From Prauserella alba (GTDB lineage Bacteria; Actinomycetota; Actinomycetes; Mycobacteriales; Pseudonocardiaceae), in the NCBI RefSeq assembly GCF_024171735.1, contig NZ_JAMTCH010000004.1, positions 372,001-436,000 of the forward strand: 64,000 nt of DNA, written 5' to 3'. Positions 25,055 to 33,373 of the stretch are shown in pieces. The translations under genes were made by a program, and so were the position numbers. The notes beneath the pieces were generated by a model. The model was not told the DNA's origin, did no database searches, and saw nothing but the letters and a program-made list of their open reading frames with translations. How positions within the stretch are numbered: position 1 is the first letter of the stretch; every line of letters starts with the position of its first letter.

Positions 25055-27013
25055 ATGCCCCGCAACGTTGCACAGAAGCTGATCGCCGATCATCTCGTGG
25101 CCGGCACGATGACGCCGGGCGAGGAGATCGCGCTCCGGATCGATCAGACGCTGACCCAGGACGCGACCGGCACGCTGGTCATGCAGGAGCTGGAGGCCCT
25201 CGACCTGGACCGGACCCGCGCCGACGTGAGTGTCCAGTACGTCGACCACAACCTGTTGCAGGCCGACGAGCGCAACGCCGAGGATCACGCGTTCCTCCGT
25301 TCGGCGTGCCGCCGGTACGGCATCTGGTACTCGAAGCCGGGCAACGGCGTGTCACACCCGACGCACATGCAGCGGTTCGGCGTGCCGGGCGCGAGCATGG
25401 TCGGTTCGGACTCGCACACCCCGGCGGCCGGCTCGCTCGGGATGCTGGCGATCGGGGTCGGTGGACTGGACGTGGCCACGGCAATCGCCGGTGAGCCGTT
25501 GTACGTGCGGATGCCGGAGATCTGGGGCGTGCGGCTGACCGGTGAGCTTCCGCCGTGGGTGTCGGCCAAGGACGTGATCCTGGAGATGCTGCGCAGGCAC
25601 ACGGTGTCCGGGGCGGTGAACCGGATCATCGAGTACCACGGACCCGGTCTGGACACGTTGTCGGCGATGGACCGGCACGTGATCGCGAACATGGGCGCCG
25701 AGCTGGGTGCCACGACGACGGTCTTCCCCGCCGACGACGCGGTGCGGCGATTCCTGCGCACCGAGGGCCGGGAACGGGACTTCGTGGAGGTCGCCGCCGA
25801 CGAGGCGGCAGAGTACGACGTCACCGACGAGATCGACCTGTCGACACTGGTGCCGCTGGTCGCGAAGCCGTCGGCGCCGGACAACGTCGTCGAGGTGCGC
25901 GAGGTGGCCGGTACGCCGTTGGGGCAGGCGATCATCGGCTCGTCGGCCAACCCGGGGTTGCGCGACTTCGCGATCGCCGCCGCGATGGTGCGCGGCAAGC
26001 AGACGGCCGGTGGGGTCAGCTTCGACATCAACCCGACGTCGCGGGAGATCTTCGCGGATCTGACGAAGATGGGCGCCACGTTCGATCTGGTGTCGGCGGG
26101 TGCGCGGATCCACCAGGCGGGGTGCATGGGGTGCATCGGGATGGGACAGGCTCCCGCGGTGGGGCACAATTCGCTGCGCACGTTCCCGCGGAATTTCCCC
26201 GGTCGTTCGGGCACGCCGGAGGATTCGGTGTGGCTGTGCTCGCCGGAGACGGCCGCGGCGAGTGCGCTCAAGGGTGTGATCACCGATCCGCGCGATCTGG
26301 GGATCGAGGAGCCCGCGCTGGCGCTTCCCGAGCACGCGACGATCAACCCGGACATGCTGGAGGAGCCGCCTCCACCCGAGGTGTCGCGCCGCGCGGAGCT
26401 GACAAAGGGTCCGAACATCTCGTCGCTGCCGGAGTTCCCGCCGTTGCCGGATCGGGTCGAGGCGCCGGTGCTGCTGAAGGTGGGCGACGACGTGTCGACC
26501 GACGAGATCTCCCCCGCCGGGGCCGCCGCGTTGCCGTACCGGTCGAACGTGCCCGCGCTGGCGGAGTTCACGTTCACGCGGATCGACGCCGATTATCCGG
26601 CGCGGGCGCAGGAGACGGCCGGCGGTTCGGGGCACGTGATCGTGGGTGGCCGCAACTACGGCCAGGGTTCGTCACGGGAGCACGCGGCGATCACGCCACG
26701 GCATCTGGGCCTGCGCATGGTGATCGCGGTGTCGTTCGCGCGGATCCACTGGCAGAACCTGGCGAACTTCGGCATCCTGCCGGTCGAATTCGCCGGCCCG
26801 GACGACTACGCCCGCATCGACGCCGACGACACGCTGGTCGTCGAAGACCTGCGCCGGCTACTGGGCGAGCCGGATGCCACGCTGTCGGTGTTGAACGCCA
26901 CGAAGAACCAGCGCTACGAGGTGCGGCACACCCTGTCGCAACGCCAACGCGACGCCGTACTCGCCGGTGGGAAGATCCCGTTGTTGGCGCAGGGGTCGGC
27001 GACCGTGTCGTGA
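25055..27013 (+). CDS. Aconitate hydratase (Aquifex-type, short)
   Basis: This 652-residue aconitase catalyses citrate-isocitrate isomerisation in the TCA cycle. It is of the shorter, Aquifex/mitochondrial-like type, compared with about 900 residues for AcnA/IRP1. Key features are VGSDSHTPAAGSLGMLAIGVGG (about 112-133), the two cluster Cys in CMGCIGMGQ (about 360-368) and a third cluster Cys expected earlier or in VWLCSPETA. The swivelling C-terminal domain carries GGRNYGQGSSREHAA with the substrate-binding SSREHAA loop. ATG 25055 is preceded by AAAGAAGCGG. The gene is divergent from the riboswitch-controlled btu operon. Confidence 0.92.
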   Translation: MPRNVAQKLIADHLVAGTMTPGEEIALRIDQTLTQDATGTLVMQELEALDLDRTRADVSVQYVDHNLLQADERNAEDHAFLRSACRRYGIWYSKPGNGVSHPTHMQRFGVPGASMVGSDSHTPAAGSLGMLAIGVGGLDVATAIAGEPLYVRMPEIWGVRLTGELPPWVSAKDVILEMLRRHTVSGAVNRIIEYHGPGLDTLSAMDRHVIANMGAELGATTTVFPADDAVRRFLRTEGRERDFVEVAADEAAEYDVTDEIDLSTLVPLVAKPSAPDNVVEVREVAGTPLGQAIIGSSANPGLRDFAIAAAMVRGKQTAGGVSFDINPTSREIFADLTKMGATFDLVSAGARIHQAGCMGCIGMGQAPAVGHNSLRTFPRNFPGRSGTPEDSVWLCSPETAAASALKGVITDPRDLGIEEPALALPEHATINPDMLEEPPPPEVSRRAELTKGPNISSLPEFPPLPDRVEAPVLLKVGDDVSTDEISPAGAAALPYRSNVPALAEFTFTRIDADYPARAQETAGGSGHVIVGGRNYGQGSSREHAAITPRHLGLRMVIAVSFARIHWQNLANFGILPVEFAGPDDYARIDADDTLVVEDLRRLLGEPDATLSVLNATKNQRYEVRHTLSQRQRDAVLAGGKIPLLAQGSATVS

Positions 27014-27045
27014 GCGGCTGGTTCGTTGGTGGATGTCCTCGTTCA

Positions 27046-27234
27046 TCATCGGCCACGGCGGCGCCGCCTGGGGCGGTGTCGCGCTCGGCGGTGACGACGG
27101 TGGCGACGTCGCACGGTTCGTCGCCGTGCGGATGGTTCGTCGAGGGCTCCGGGAAACAGCCACGGTGCGACGGTGACCGCGACGGCGACGGCGAAGTCGG
27201 CGAGGACGCGCAGGGTGCGGCGGATACGTCTCAC
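27046..27234 (-). CDS. Possible small membrane ORF
   Basis: This 62-residue frame starts at GTG 27234, ten bases after the mannosyltransferase stop, with GAGGTGC upstream. It has one hydrophobic segment (about 10-30: LADFAVAVAVTVAPWLFPGAL) followed by an Arg/His-only tail that may simply be GC-rich out-of-frame sequence. It is unrecognised and may not be real. It is the only candidate in the 27014-27243 gap. Confidence 0.25.
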   Translation of the reverse strand: MRRIRRTLRVLADFAVAVAVTVAPWLFPGALDEPSARRRTVRRRHRRHRRARHRPRRRRRGR

Positions 27235-27243
27235 GACCGCACC

Positions 27244-28470
27244 TCAGATCGCGTACGGCCACACGGTGAGCGCGTAGGCCGAGAACCAACAACCTGCCGC
27301 CGCGGCCACGCCCGTCACGACGAGGGCCGTACCGGTACGCCTGTCGGCGAGCCCTGCCGCGACCGGCAACAGCAGCACGGGCACGGCGACGAGCAGCAGG
27401 CGTGGTGTGCTGATCACCAGCCCGCCCGACCCGGCGGCGAGGACGACGCTTCCGGCGGCGAAGGCGGTCAGTGGCCACGGGGCGGGCCGCGCCGCCAGTA
27501 CGGCGGCGAGGACAGCGGCGCCGACGGTCACGGCCGCACCGATCAGGTCGTACGGATGCACTTCGCCGCCGAACGCGCCCGTGATCCAGTCGAGCGTGTC
27601 CACGCCCCAGTCCCAGGACACGCCCCATCCCCGGAGTTGAATCTCCTGCCACGTGTGCCCGGTCGCCAGGTACACGGCCAGCCACCAGCCGAGCAGGCCC
27701 AGCGGTGCGAGCATGGCACCCGCGGCTGCCCGCCACCTGTCACGCCGGGTCCATGCCGCGTGCAGTGCGGCCACGACGACGATGACGATCAGCACGGCCG
27801 CCGACGACCGGGTCAGCCCGGCGGCCAGCGTACAACCGCCGGCGAGCAGCCAACGCCGCTCGAGGACGCCGACCAGCGCCCACAGTGCGAGTGCGGTGAA
27901 CGTGGCCTCGGTGTAGACCATCGACAGCACGCCCGACATGGGGGCGCCCGCCCACAGCGCGACGAGCAGCAGCCCGACGCGGCGTCGCGGGTCGACGTGG
28001 CCGGCGATGCGCATCACGGCGGGCACGGCAGCGACGCCCGCGAGGGTCGACACCACGAGACCCGCCGCGTCGAGGGAGATGCCGAACGTGGCGACGATCG
28101 ACATCGCCGCGGGGTACATCGGGAAGAACGCGTACGGAGCGTCGGGGTACGGCTCGCCGTCGATGTCGAGGCTGAATTCGCCGTGACCGGCGTAGCCGTG
28201 TTCGGCGATGCCGAGGTACCACTGGCCGTCCCACGCCGTCATCCGGTCAAACAGACTCGCGTCGTGGACGGCGGACATCGCGGCGAGTACTGCGACGCCG
28301 ACGAGCCGCAGCGCGAGATACACGAGCACGGGCGGTGCGGCGCGGCGAATGCGGGCGGCGGCCGTGTTCGCCGATCTGCTGCCGATGTGGGTCACGTGCG
28401 GTCCAGTCCTCGTCTTCGTCGGGATCGTCCGCACATTCGTCGGTGATCGGCCCGGGGTTAACGGGGACAT
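27244..28470 (-). CDS. PIG-V-like mannosyltransferase, polytopic membrane protein
   Basis: This 408-residue glycosyltransferase of GT-C type is related to PIG-V/GPI mannosyltransferase II-like proteins. The signature is a lumenal or extracytoplasmic loop right after the first membrane helix with WDGQWYLGIAEHGY (W-D-x2-W/H-Y-x2-I-A). FFPMYP follows, then about ten hydrophobic helices. It probably transfers mannose from polyprenyl-phosphate-mannose to an envelope acceptor. ATG 28470 has a weak ribosome site; GTG in the GPHVTHIG region is an alternative start. No other glycosyltransferase is adjacent. Confidence 0.8.
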   Translation of the reverse strand: MSPLTPGRSPTNVRTIPTKTRTGPHVTHIGSRSANTAAARIRRAAPPVLVYLALRLVGVAVLAAMSAVHDASLFDRMTAWDGQWYLGIAEHGYAGHGEFSLDIDGEPYPDAPYAFFPMYPAAMSIVATFGISLDAAGLVVSTLAGVAAVPAVMRIAGHVDPRRRVGLLLVALWAGAPMSGVLSMVYTEATFTALALWALVGVLERRWLLAGGCTLAAGLTRSSAAVLIVIVVVAALHAAWTRRDRWRAAAGAMLAPLGLLGWWLAVYLATGHTWQEIQLRGWGVSWDWGVDTLDWITGAFGGEVHPYDLIGAAVTVGAAVLAAVLAARPAPWPLTAFAAGSVVLAAGSGGLVISTPRLLLVAVPVLLLPVAAGLADRRTGTALVVTGVAAAAGCWFSAYALTVWPYAI

Positions 28471-28583
28471 TCATCCGTTATGCGCGTGAAGCCGGCGTCG
28501 GCGCTCGGCCGTACGGGGTGAGGACGCCGCCCGGACGTCTCGTGCGCGCGCTCGTGTCGGTGGCCACGGCTACGGTCGGTTGC

Positions 28584-29756
28584 ATGCTGACGACGCTGGC
28601 CGTGCAGAACTACCGTTCGCTGCGGGATCTCGTGCTGCCGTTGGCGCAGCTGACCGTAGTGACGGGCGCCAACGGCAGCGGCAAGTCGAATCTGTATCGA
28701 GCGTTGCGCCTGCTGGCGGACGCGGCGCGCAGTGGGGCCGTCGCGGCATTGGCTCGTGAGGGCGGCTTGCCGTCGACGTTGTGGGCGGGTCCCGAAACGA
28801 TCGGCCGCGCGGTGCGGGAGGGCAGCGCGCCGCCGCAGGGCACTGTGCGGACGAAGTCGGTGGGTCTGCGGCTCGGCTTCGCCGGTGACGAGTTCGGCTA
28901 TGCGCTCGACCTGGGGATGCCGGTCCCGGACAAGTCGGCGTTCAACCGGGATCCGGAGTTCAAACGGGAATGCCTGTGGAGCGGCCCGGTAATGCGTAAG
29001 GCCGCGTTGTTGGCCGATCGGGACGGCCCGGTGGTGCGGACCCGGGACCAGGACGGAGCATGGGGCCGCGAGCCGCATCGGATCGCGGTGACCGACAGCA
29101 TGCTGACGTCGTTCGCCGATCCACGAGTCTCACCGGAGGTGCTGGTGGTGCGGGAGCGGATCCGGTCGTGGCGGTTCTACGACCATTTCCGCACCGATGC
29201 CGACGCCCCGGCCCGCCAGGTGCGCGTCGGGACCCGCACTCCGGTGCTCGACCACGACGGTGGCGATCTGGCCGCTGCGTTGCAGACGATCGAGGAGATC
29301 GGCGACAGGGACGCGCTGCACACGGCGGTCGAGAACGCGTTTCCGGGCTCCCGGCTGTCGGTGCGGGTCGGTGAGGACGGCCGGTTCGAGCTGCAGCTGC
29401 ACCAGTACGGGTTGTTACGGCCGTTGTCGGTGGCGGAGCTGTCGGACGGGACATTGCGGTACCTGTTGTGGGTGGCAGCGTTGCTCAGTCCGCGCCCACC
29501 TGAGCTGCTCGTGTTGAACGAACCGGAGACGAGCCTGCATCCGAGTCTGCTGCCGGCGTTGGCAGCGTTGATCGCGACGGCGGCAGAACGCACGCAGGTC
29601 GTCGTGGTGAGCCACGCCCGCGAGCTGGTCCGGTCGGTGGAGGCGGCCACCGACGACGCGAACCTGATGGAGCTGGAGAAGGAGTTCGGCGCGACGGTGC
29701 TCGCCGAGCGGCCGGGCGTGCTCGACCGTCCGACATGGCACTGGCCGAAGCGGTGA
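28584..29756 (+). CDS. Solitary AAA/SMC-like ATPase
   Basis: This 390-residue ATPase of the RecF/OLD-like AAA family has the N-terminal LAVQNYRSLRDL, Walker A GANGSGKSN (about 28-36), an ABC-type signature LSDGTLRYL, and Walker B LLVLNEPETSLHPSLL with a following switch His in VVVSHARELV. There is no TOPRIM nuclease domain and no partner gene, so it resembles single-gene AAA ATPases of unknown function, some of which act in defence. A TACGGT -10 (28571-28576) lies 7 bases before ATG 28584, suggesting a leaderless transcript. A longer upstream frame was rejected. Confidence 0.8.
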   Translation: MLTTLAVQNYRSLRDLVLPLAQLTVVTGANGSGKSNLYRALRLLADAARSGAVAALAREGGLPSTLWAGPETIGRAVREGSAPPQGTVRTKSVGLRLGFAGDEFGYALDLGMPVPDKSAFNRDPEFKRECLWSGPVMRKAALLADRDGPVVRTRDQDGAWGREPHRIAVTDSMLTSFADPRVSPEVLVVRERIRSWRFYDHFRTDADAPARQVRVGTRTPVLDHDGGDLAAALQTIEEIGDRDALHTAVENAFPGSRLSVRVGEDGRFELQLHQYGLLRPLSVAELSDGTLRYLLWVAALLSPRPPELLVLNEPETSLHPSLLPALAALIATAAERTQVVVVSHARELVRSVEAATDDANLMELEKEFGATVLAERPGVLDRPTWHWPKR

Positions 29757-29900
29757 GCGACGAGCCGACGCTCACGAACTGATCGTGCACGAAGCCGTGG
29801 CCACAGCCAAGTCTCGGACTGCACCCACCAGTCAGGGAAGCTGCCCGGACAACACCCGCACGATCCCCTTCATGTCGACACCGAAAGGGGCGATCCGGTG

Positions 29901-29930
29901 ACCGGCCCACGCCCAACGGCGCGGGCCGGT
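29901..29930 (-). terminator. Terminator after MmpS-like gene
   Basis: ACCGGCCC (29901-29908) pairs with GGGCCGGT (29923-29930), just beyond the stop of the minus-strand gene ending at 29952. Confidence 0.5.
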
Positions 29931-29951
29931 ACTCATGTCACCCTGTCCGGT

Positions 29952-30578
29952 TCAGCCGCCGAAGCCGTCACAGGATGCCGTCGCGTACTGACCGTTGGCG
30001 GTGCTGGTCTTGGCGTTCTCACCGTCGACGGTCACCGTGCAGGTCACGCTGCCGCCCTCCGCACCGGTCATGACGGTGAGACTGCCACCCTTGAACAGAC
30101 CCTTCGTCGTGAGATCCTTCGACCACGGCAGCTCGGTGACGTTCTCCTCGCTCGTCGACGTCGTCCCGTCGCCGTACGTGGTGTAACTGATGGTGGCGTT
30201 CGGCGCGTCACCGGTGACCTCGTAGTGAATCGCGACTTCACGGTTGGCCTCTTTGTCGACCTCGTTGGCCGCGTTGCCGAAGGCAGTGAGCCACAGGATG
30301 CAGATGACCAGCCCGACAGCCGACACCACGACACCTGCGATCGAGAGGCCCTTGTTGGTCGCTTTCCCGCGTCGGGCCCTGCTGAGCCCGATCGACGACA
30401 GAATGAGCCCGAGAATGACCAGCGGCCAGGCAACCACGCCGATCAAGGGCAATGGCGAGAAGATCAAACCGATCAGGCCGACGACGAAGCCGCTGGTACC
30501 GAGTCCGTTGCGCGGCGGCTCCCCACGGGGCGGCTCGACGGCTCCTGACGAGGACGAATATGGCGTTGGTGTGGACAT
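29952..30578 (-). CDS. DUF4190 membrane protein with MmpS-like C-terminal domain
   Basis: In this 208-residue protein the cytoplasmic Pro-rich N terminus is followed by the double-helix DUF4190 membrane hairpin (about 28-105, GTSGFVVGLIGLIFSPLP... and GLSIAGVVVSAVGL). The extracytoplasmic domain (110-208) resembles MmpS accessory proteins: IHYEVTGDAPNATISYTTYG, ELPWSKDL, GSVTCTVTVDG and the final YATASCDG with paired cysteines. MmpS proteins assist MmpL export, but no mmpL is nearby. The start ATG has AAAGGAAGTGTC upstream. Confidence 0.72.
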   Translation of the reverse strand: MSTPTPYSSSSGAVEPPRGEPPRNGLGTSGFVVGLIGLIFSPLPLIGVVAWPLVILGLILSSIGLSRARRGKATNKGLSIAGVVVSAVGLVICILWLTAFGNAANEVDKEANREVAIHYEVTGDAPNATISYTTYGDGTTSTSEENVTELPWSKDLTTKGLFKGGSLTVMTGAEGGSVTCTVTVDGENAKTSTANGQYATASCDGFGG

Positions 30579-30731
30579 GGTGACACTTCCTTTATGATTC
30601 GAACGCCGAACCGTTGAGCTGATGTCGACGTCGAGTGGGGACGGGTGCGGTTCCGCCCGCTCTCTGGATTCGCCCGAGCGGGCGCGGCGAGCAACCGTCC
30701 GATAGGGACGGTCGCCACCGGAACCACTGGG

Positions 30732-31274
30732 TCATTCCTGAAACCACATGCATGAGCCGTCGACGTTGAAGAACTCACCCTCTTCGACAGTCACCGACGC
30801 CTTGCCCATCGGTGTTCCGTTCGTGATGACCGACTCGAACTCGCCCGAGTCGTCGCGGGTGCGCTCCCAGTAGCAGCCCGCCAGGTCACCCGGCTCCGGC
30901 CCGTCGGTCACGTACCTACCCGGCGGTGTGTCCACACCAACCTGGTACATCCCCATCATCAATCCCACCTCCTCCGACTCGCCCGTGGTGGCATTCGGTG
31001 CCGGCTCGGCCGGTGCGGACTCGGTGACGGTCTCGGTCTCGGTGACCGGCGGCGGGGCGGACTCCGTCACAGTCTCGGTGCTCGGCGGCGCAGACTCCGT
31101 CACGGTGTCAAACACCGTCTCCGCGGGCGCTGCTGCAGAGGAAACCTGCTCCCCATCGGCGAAGCCAACCGACACGGCACCGATCCCCACACCCAACAGC
31201 AGCGCCGCACCTATCGCGACCACCAGCGGCCACCGCCTACGCCGCGCCATGACATCACCCGTGCGCACCCGCAT
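30732..31274 (-). CDS. Hypothetical single-pass exported protein
   Basis: This 180-residue protein has an Arg-rich start, one membrane anchor (about 15-38) and a Thr/Glu/Ser/Pro-rich stalk with repeated TVTESAPP units (about 55-90). The compact C-terminal domain (PGRYVTDGPEPGDLAGCYWERTRD...ASVTVEEGEFFNVDGSCMW) has two Cys likely to form a disulphide. The domain occurs in many actinobacterial surface proteins of unknown role (from memory). AAGGAAG lies 8 bases before ATG 31274. The 374-bp gap upstream is A+T-richer around 31440-31560 and holds only a weak hairpin near 31447-31469. Confidence 0.65.
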   Translation of the reverse strand: MRVRTGDVMARRRRWPLVVAIGAALLLGVGIGAVSVGFADGEQVSSAAAPAETVFDTVTESAPPSTETVTESAPPPVTETETVTESAPAEPAPNATTGESEEVGLMMGMYQVGVDTPPGRYVTDGPEPGDLAGCYWERTRDDSGEFESVITNGTPMGKASVTVEEGEFFNVDGSCMWFQE

Positions 31275-31648
31275 GATCGTTCTTCCTTCCAGGAACTTGC
31301 TCGTCGAGCGCAGCGGAATCACCGGGGCCGTGGGCGCTATCGCCGGGACGACCGTCCGGCAAGGTGTTGATTACCAGCTGTCGACGCATTCGGCAATTCG
31401 ATGCCTTGTCCTGCTCAAACCCCCAAGAAAACCGACCCAGTAGAGTTTCGGATCATTGTCGAATCCGAACCTGTCTCAGTTCATCGCTTCGGCACCGAAA
31501 AACGCAACACCCAAGTACAATTTCTCGACCGGAACAGCTTTGTGGTTCGGCAAATTGGACCGCATCCGGAGAACCTGCACTCGTCGGACGAGAGCCGGGT
31601 CAGCGAAATCACGGGCATGGCAGCAGGTACGAGAAGGCAGCGCACTCA

Positions 31649-32536
31649 TCAGTACGTCCACTCCCAGCCGGACGGCCCGTTCGCCATCGCTCCCGGGTCG
31701 AGGGCGAGCGTGCCGCTCGCCTCGGGGACGACGATCTCGATGGTGCCGCTGTACTTCTGGTTCACGCCGAAGTTGGACGAGAGCTCGTCCTCGAAGTCGG
31801 TGCACGACCCGATATCCGCCGGGTGCGACACGCCGTCGGCCCCGATCTCGACGAAGCTGAACGGATTGACCACGCCTGCCGCGTCCATGGCCGCGAGCTG
31901 ATCGCTGCCGGTCGCGACCCGCACGTGCAGCAGCAGCGTGTGACCGGATTCAGGTGGCATGCCGTAGGCGTGGCAACCCGGGTCGACCTCGATACTGTCG
32001 ATGGCGAACGACGTCCCGCTGGACCCGCGGGCGTCCCCGGGCGGCCCGACCCAGGCCTTGTCCTCGAGCTGCATGGGAATGTAGTTGCGCTCGTTCGTCT
32101 CGGGCTGCGTCACGTCGTCGACGGACGTCGAATCGGGCAAGGACGGTGCGGATTCGATCGAGGTCGACGTGTCCTCGAGGGAGGCGTCGAACTCGTCGGT
32201 GATGCGGTCCAGCTCCTCGACCGCATTCTGCTGCACCACCACCGTGACGGCCACCGCGGCGACGCACAGCACGACGCCGATTCCCGCGACGACCTTCTTA
32301 CTCCCGAACAGGGCGATGATACCGAGAACGAGGCCGACGCCTGCGGCGATGGCGGTGATGTTGTTGAAGATGATCACGGGTGATCCGACGAGGCCGACGA
32401 TCCCCAGGATCAGACTCGACCACGCGAGACCGACGAACTTCGCGGGCTTCTGCTGCATGCCGGGACTCTGCGGGGCGGGGCCCTGCGCACCAGGAGGCGT
32501 AAAGGGCGGCTGCTGCGAGTACGGGTTGTCAGACAT
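31649..32536 (-). CDS. Membrane protein with DUF4352-like extracellular domain
   Basis: This 295-residue protein has a Pro/Gln-rich cytoplasmic N terminus, then a two-helix membrane region (about 38-105, FVGLAWSSLILGIVGLVGSP... and VVAGIGVVLCVAAVAVTVVV). The linker is acidic (about 110-150). The extracellular domain is DUF4352/Ig-like (FAIDSIEVDPGC...LLLHVRVATGSD...). It shares its general design with the two preceding envelope proteins. ATG 32536 is preceded by GGGGACA. It lies 122 bases downstream of the ECF sigma gene and could be in its regulon or operon. Confidence 0.65.
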   Translation of the reverse strand: MSDNPYSQQPPFTPPGAQGPAPQSPGMQQKPAKFVGLAWSSLILGIVGLVGSPVIIFNNITAIAAGVGLVLGIIALFGSKKVVAGIGVVLCVAAVAVTVVVQQNAVEELDRITDEFDASLEDTSTSIESAPSLPDSTSVDDVTQPETNERNYIPMQLEDKAWVGPPGDARGSSGTSFAIDSIEVDPGCHAYGMPPESGHTLLLHVRVATGSDQLAAMDAAGVVNPFSFVEIGADGVSHPADIGSCTDFEDELSSNFGVNQKYSGTIEIVVPEASGTLALDPGAMANGPSGWEWTY

Positions 32537-32658
32537 GGTTGTCCCCACTTCGGTAGTGCAAGAACTGCGGTAGGCGATGACTGCGGTGGTGCGTGAGCTG
32601 TTCGGTGGAGCGGAAAGCTGAGGTACCCGGATTTCCTGCCGGGAATGCGCGGGAACCG

Positions 32659-33231
32659 CTACGCCGCGCAGGACTGAGAGGTAAGAACGCGGCGTAGTTT
32701 TTCGAGCGCTCGGTGTTGCGTGACCCGTACCGAGGCGGGTGTCGAACCGATGGCGCGTGCCGTTTCGTCAGCGGACAGCCCGGCCACGAGCCGCAGCACG
32801 AGAATGTTTCGCTGCGATTCGGTCAGCCCTTCGAGAAGTTTTTCGAGCCGCTGACGTTCGTCGGCCTGGAGCGCCACGGCCTCCGGCCCGGGACGGATGT
32901 CCACAGTGATCGGCAGGTCGTCCATCGGTGTCGTGGGTTCCCGCTGCCGCTTGCGGTAGAAATCGGCGACCTTGTGCGAGGCGATGCCGAACATGAACGA
33001 CGTGAACGCGGAGCGGTCCGGCCGGTAGGACGGCAGCGCCTGCATCACGGCGATCAGCACCTCCTGCGTGATGTCGTCGGCGGAGGCGTACGTGCTGAGC
33101 CGTCCACCCACTCGCGCCCGGCAGTACCGGGCCACCCGTGGCTGGATCGCCCGCAGCAGCGCCGACACGGCGGTCCGGTCACCGTCACGGGCGGCGAGGG
33201 CGAGCTCGTCGAGATCTTCCCCGGATTCCAT
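32659..33231 (-). CDS. ECF RNA polymerase sigma factor, SigD/ShbA-like
   Basis: This 190-residue sigma-70 family factor has a region 2 around ADDITQEVLIAVMQALPSYR (about 50-70) with the FTSFMFGIASHKVADFYRKRQRE core-binding and -10 recognition helix. Region 4 is at about 130-185 (LTESQRNILVLRLVAGLSADETARAIGSTPASVRVTQHRALEKLRR). Pattern and length resemble mycobacterial SigD and streptomycete ShbA. No anti-sigma factor lies adjacent. ATG 33231 with GGGAG five bases upstream is preferred over the longer frame beginning at 33291. Confidence 0.87.
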   Translation of the reverse strand: MESGEDLDELALAARDGDRTAVSALLRAIQPRVARYCRARVGGRLSTYASADDITQEVLIAVMQALPSYRPDRSAFTSFMFGIASHKVADFYRKRQREPTTPMDDLPITVDIRPGPEAVALQADERQRLEKLLEGLTESQRNILVLRLVAGLSADETARAIGSTPASVRVTQHRALEKLRRVLTSQSCAA

Positions 33232-33373
33232 GGCGACTCCCAGTAGTGGTGTTCGGCCGCAGATACAGCGACCCGACCTGTTGACGTTCATAGTTCAGCA
33301 CACGTCGATGTTCACAGTCAACAGTGCTTCTTGATTCTGATACGCTCACAGACCAAGACACTTGGGAGGTGGC

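Noticed and set aside
25555-28446. 963-residue open frame on the plus strand
   Set aside because: It runs out of frame through aconitase and antisense to the mannosyltransferase, with low-complexity Arg/Gly composition.
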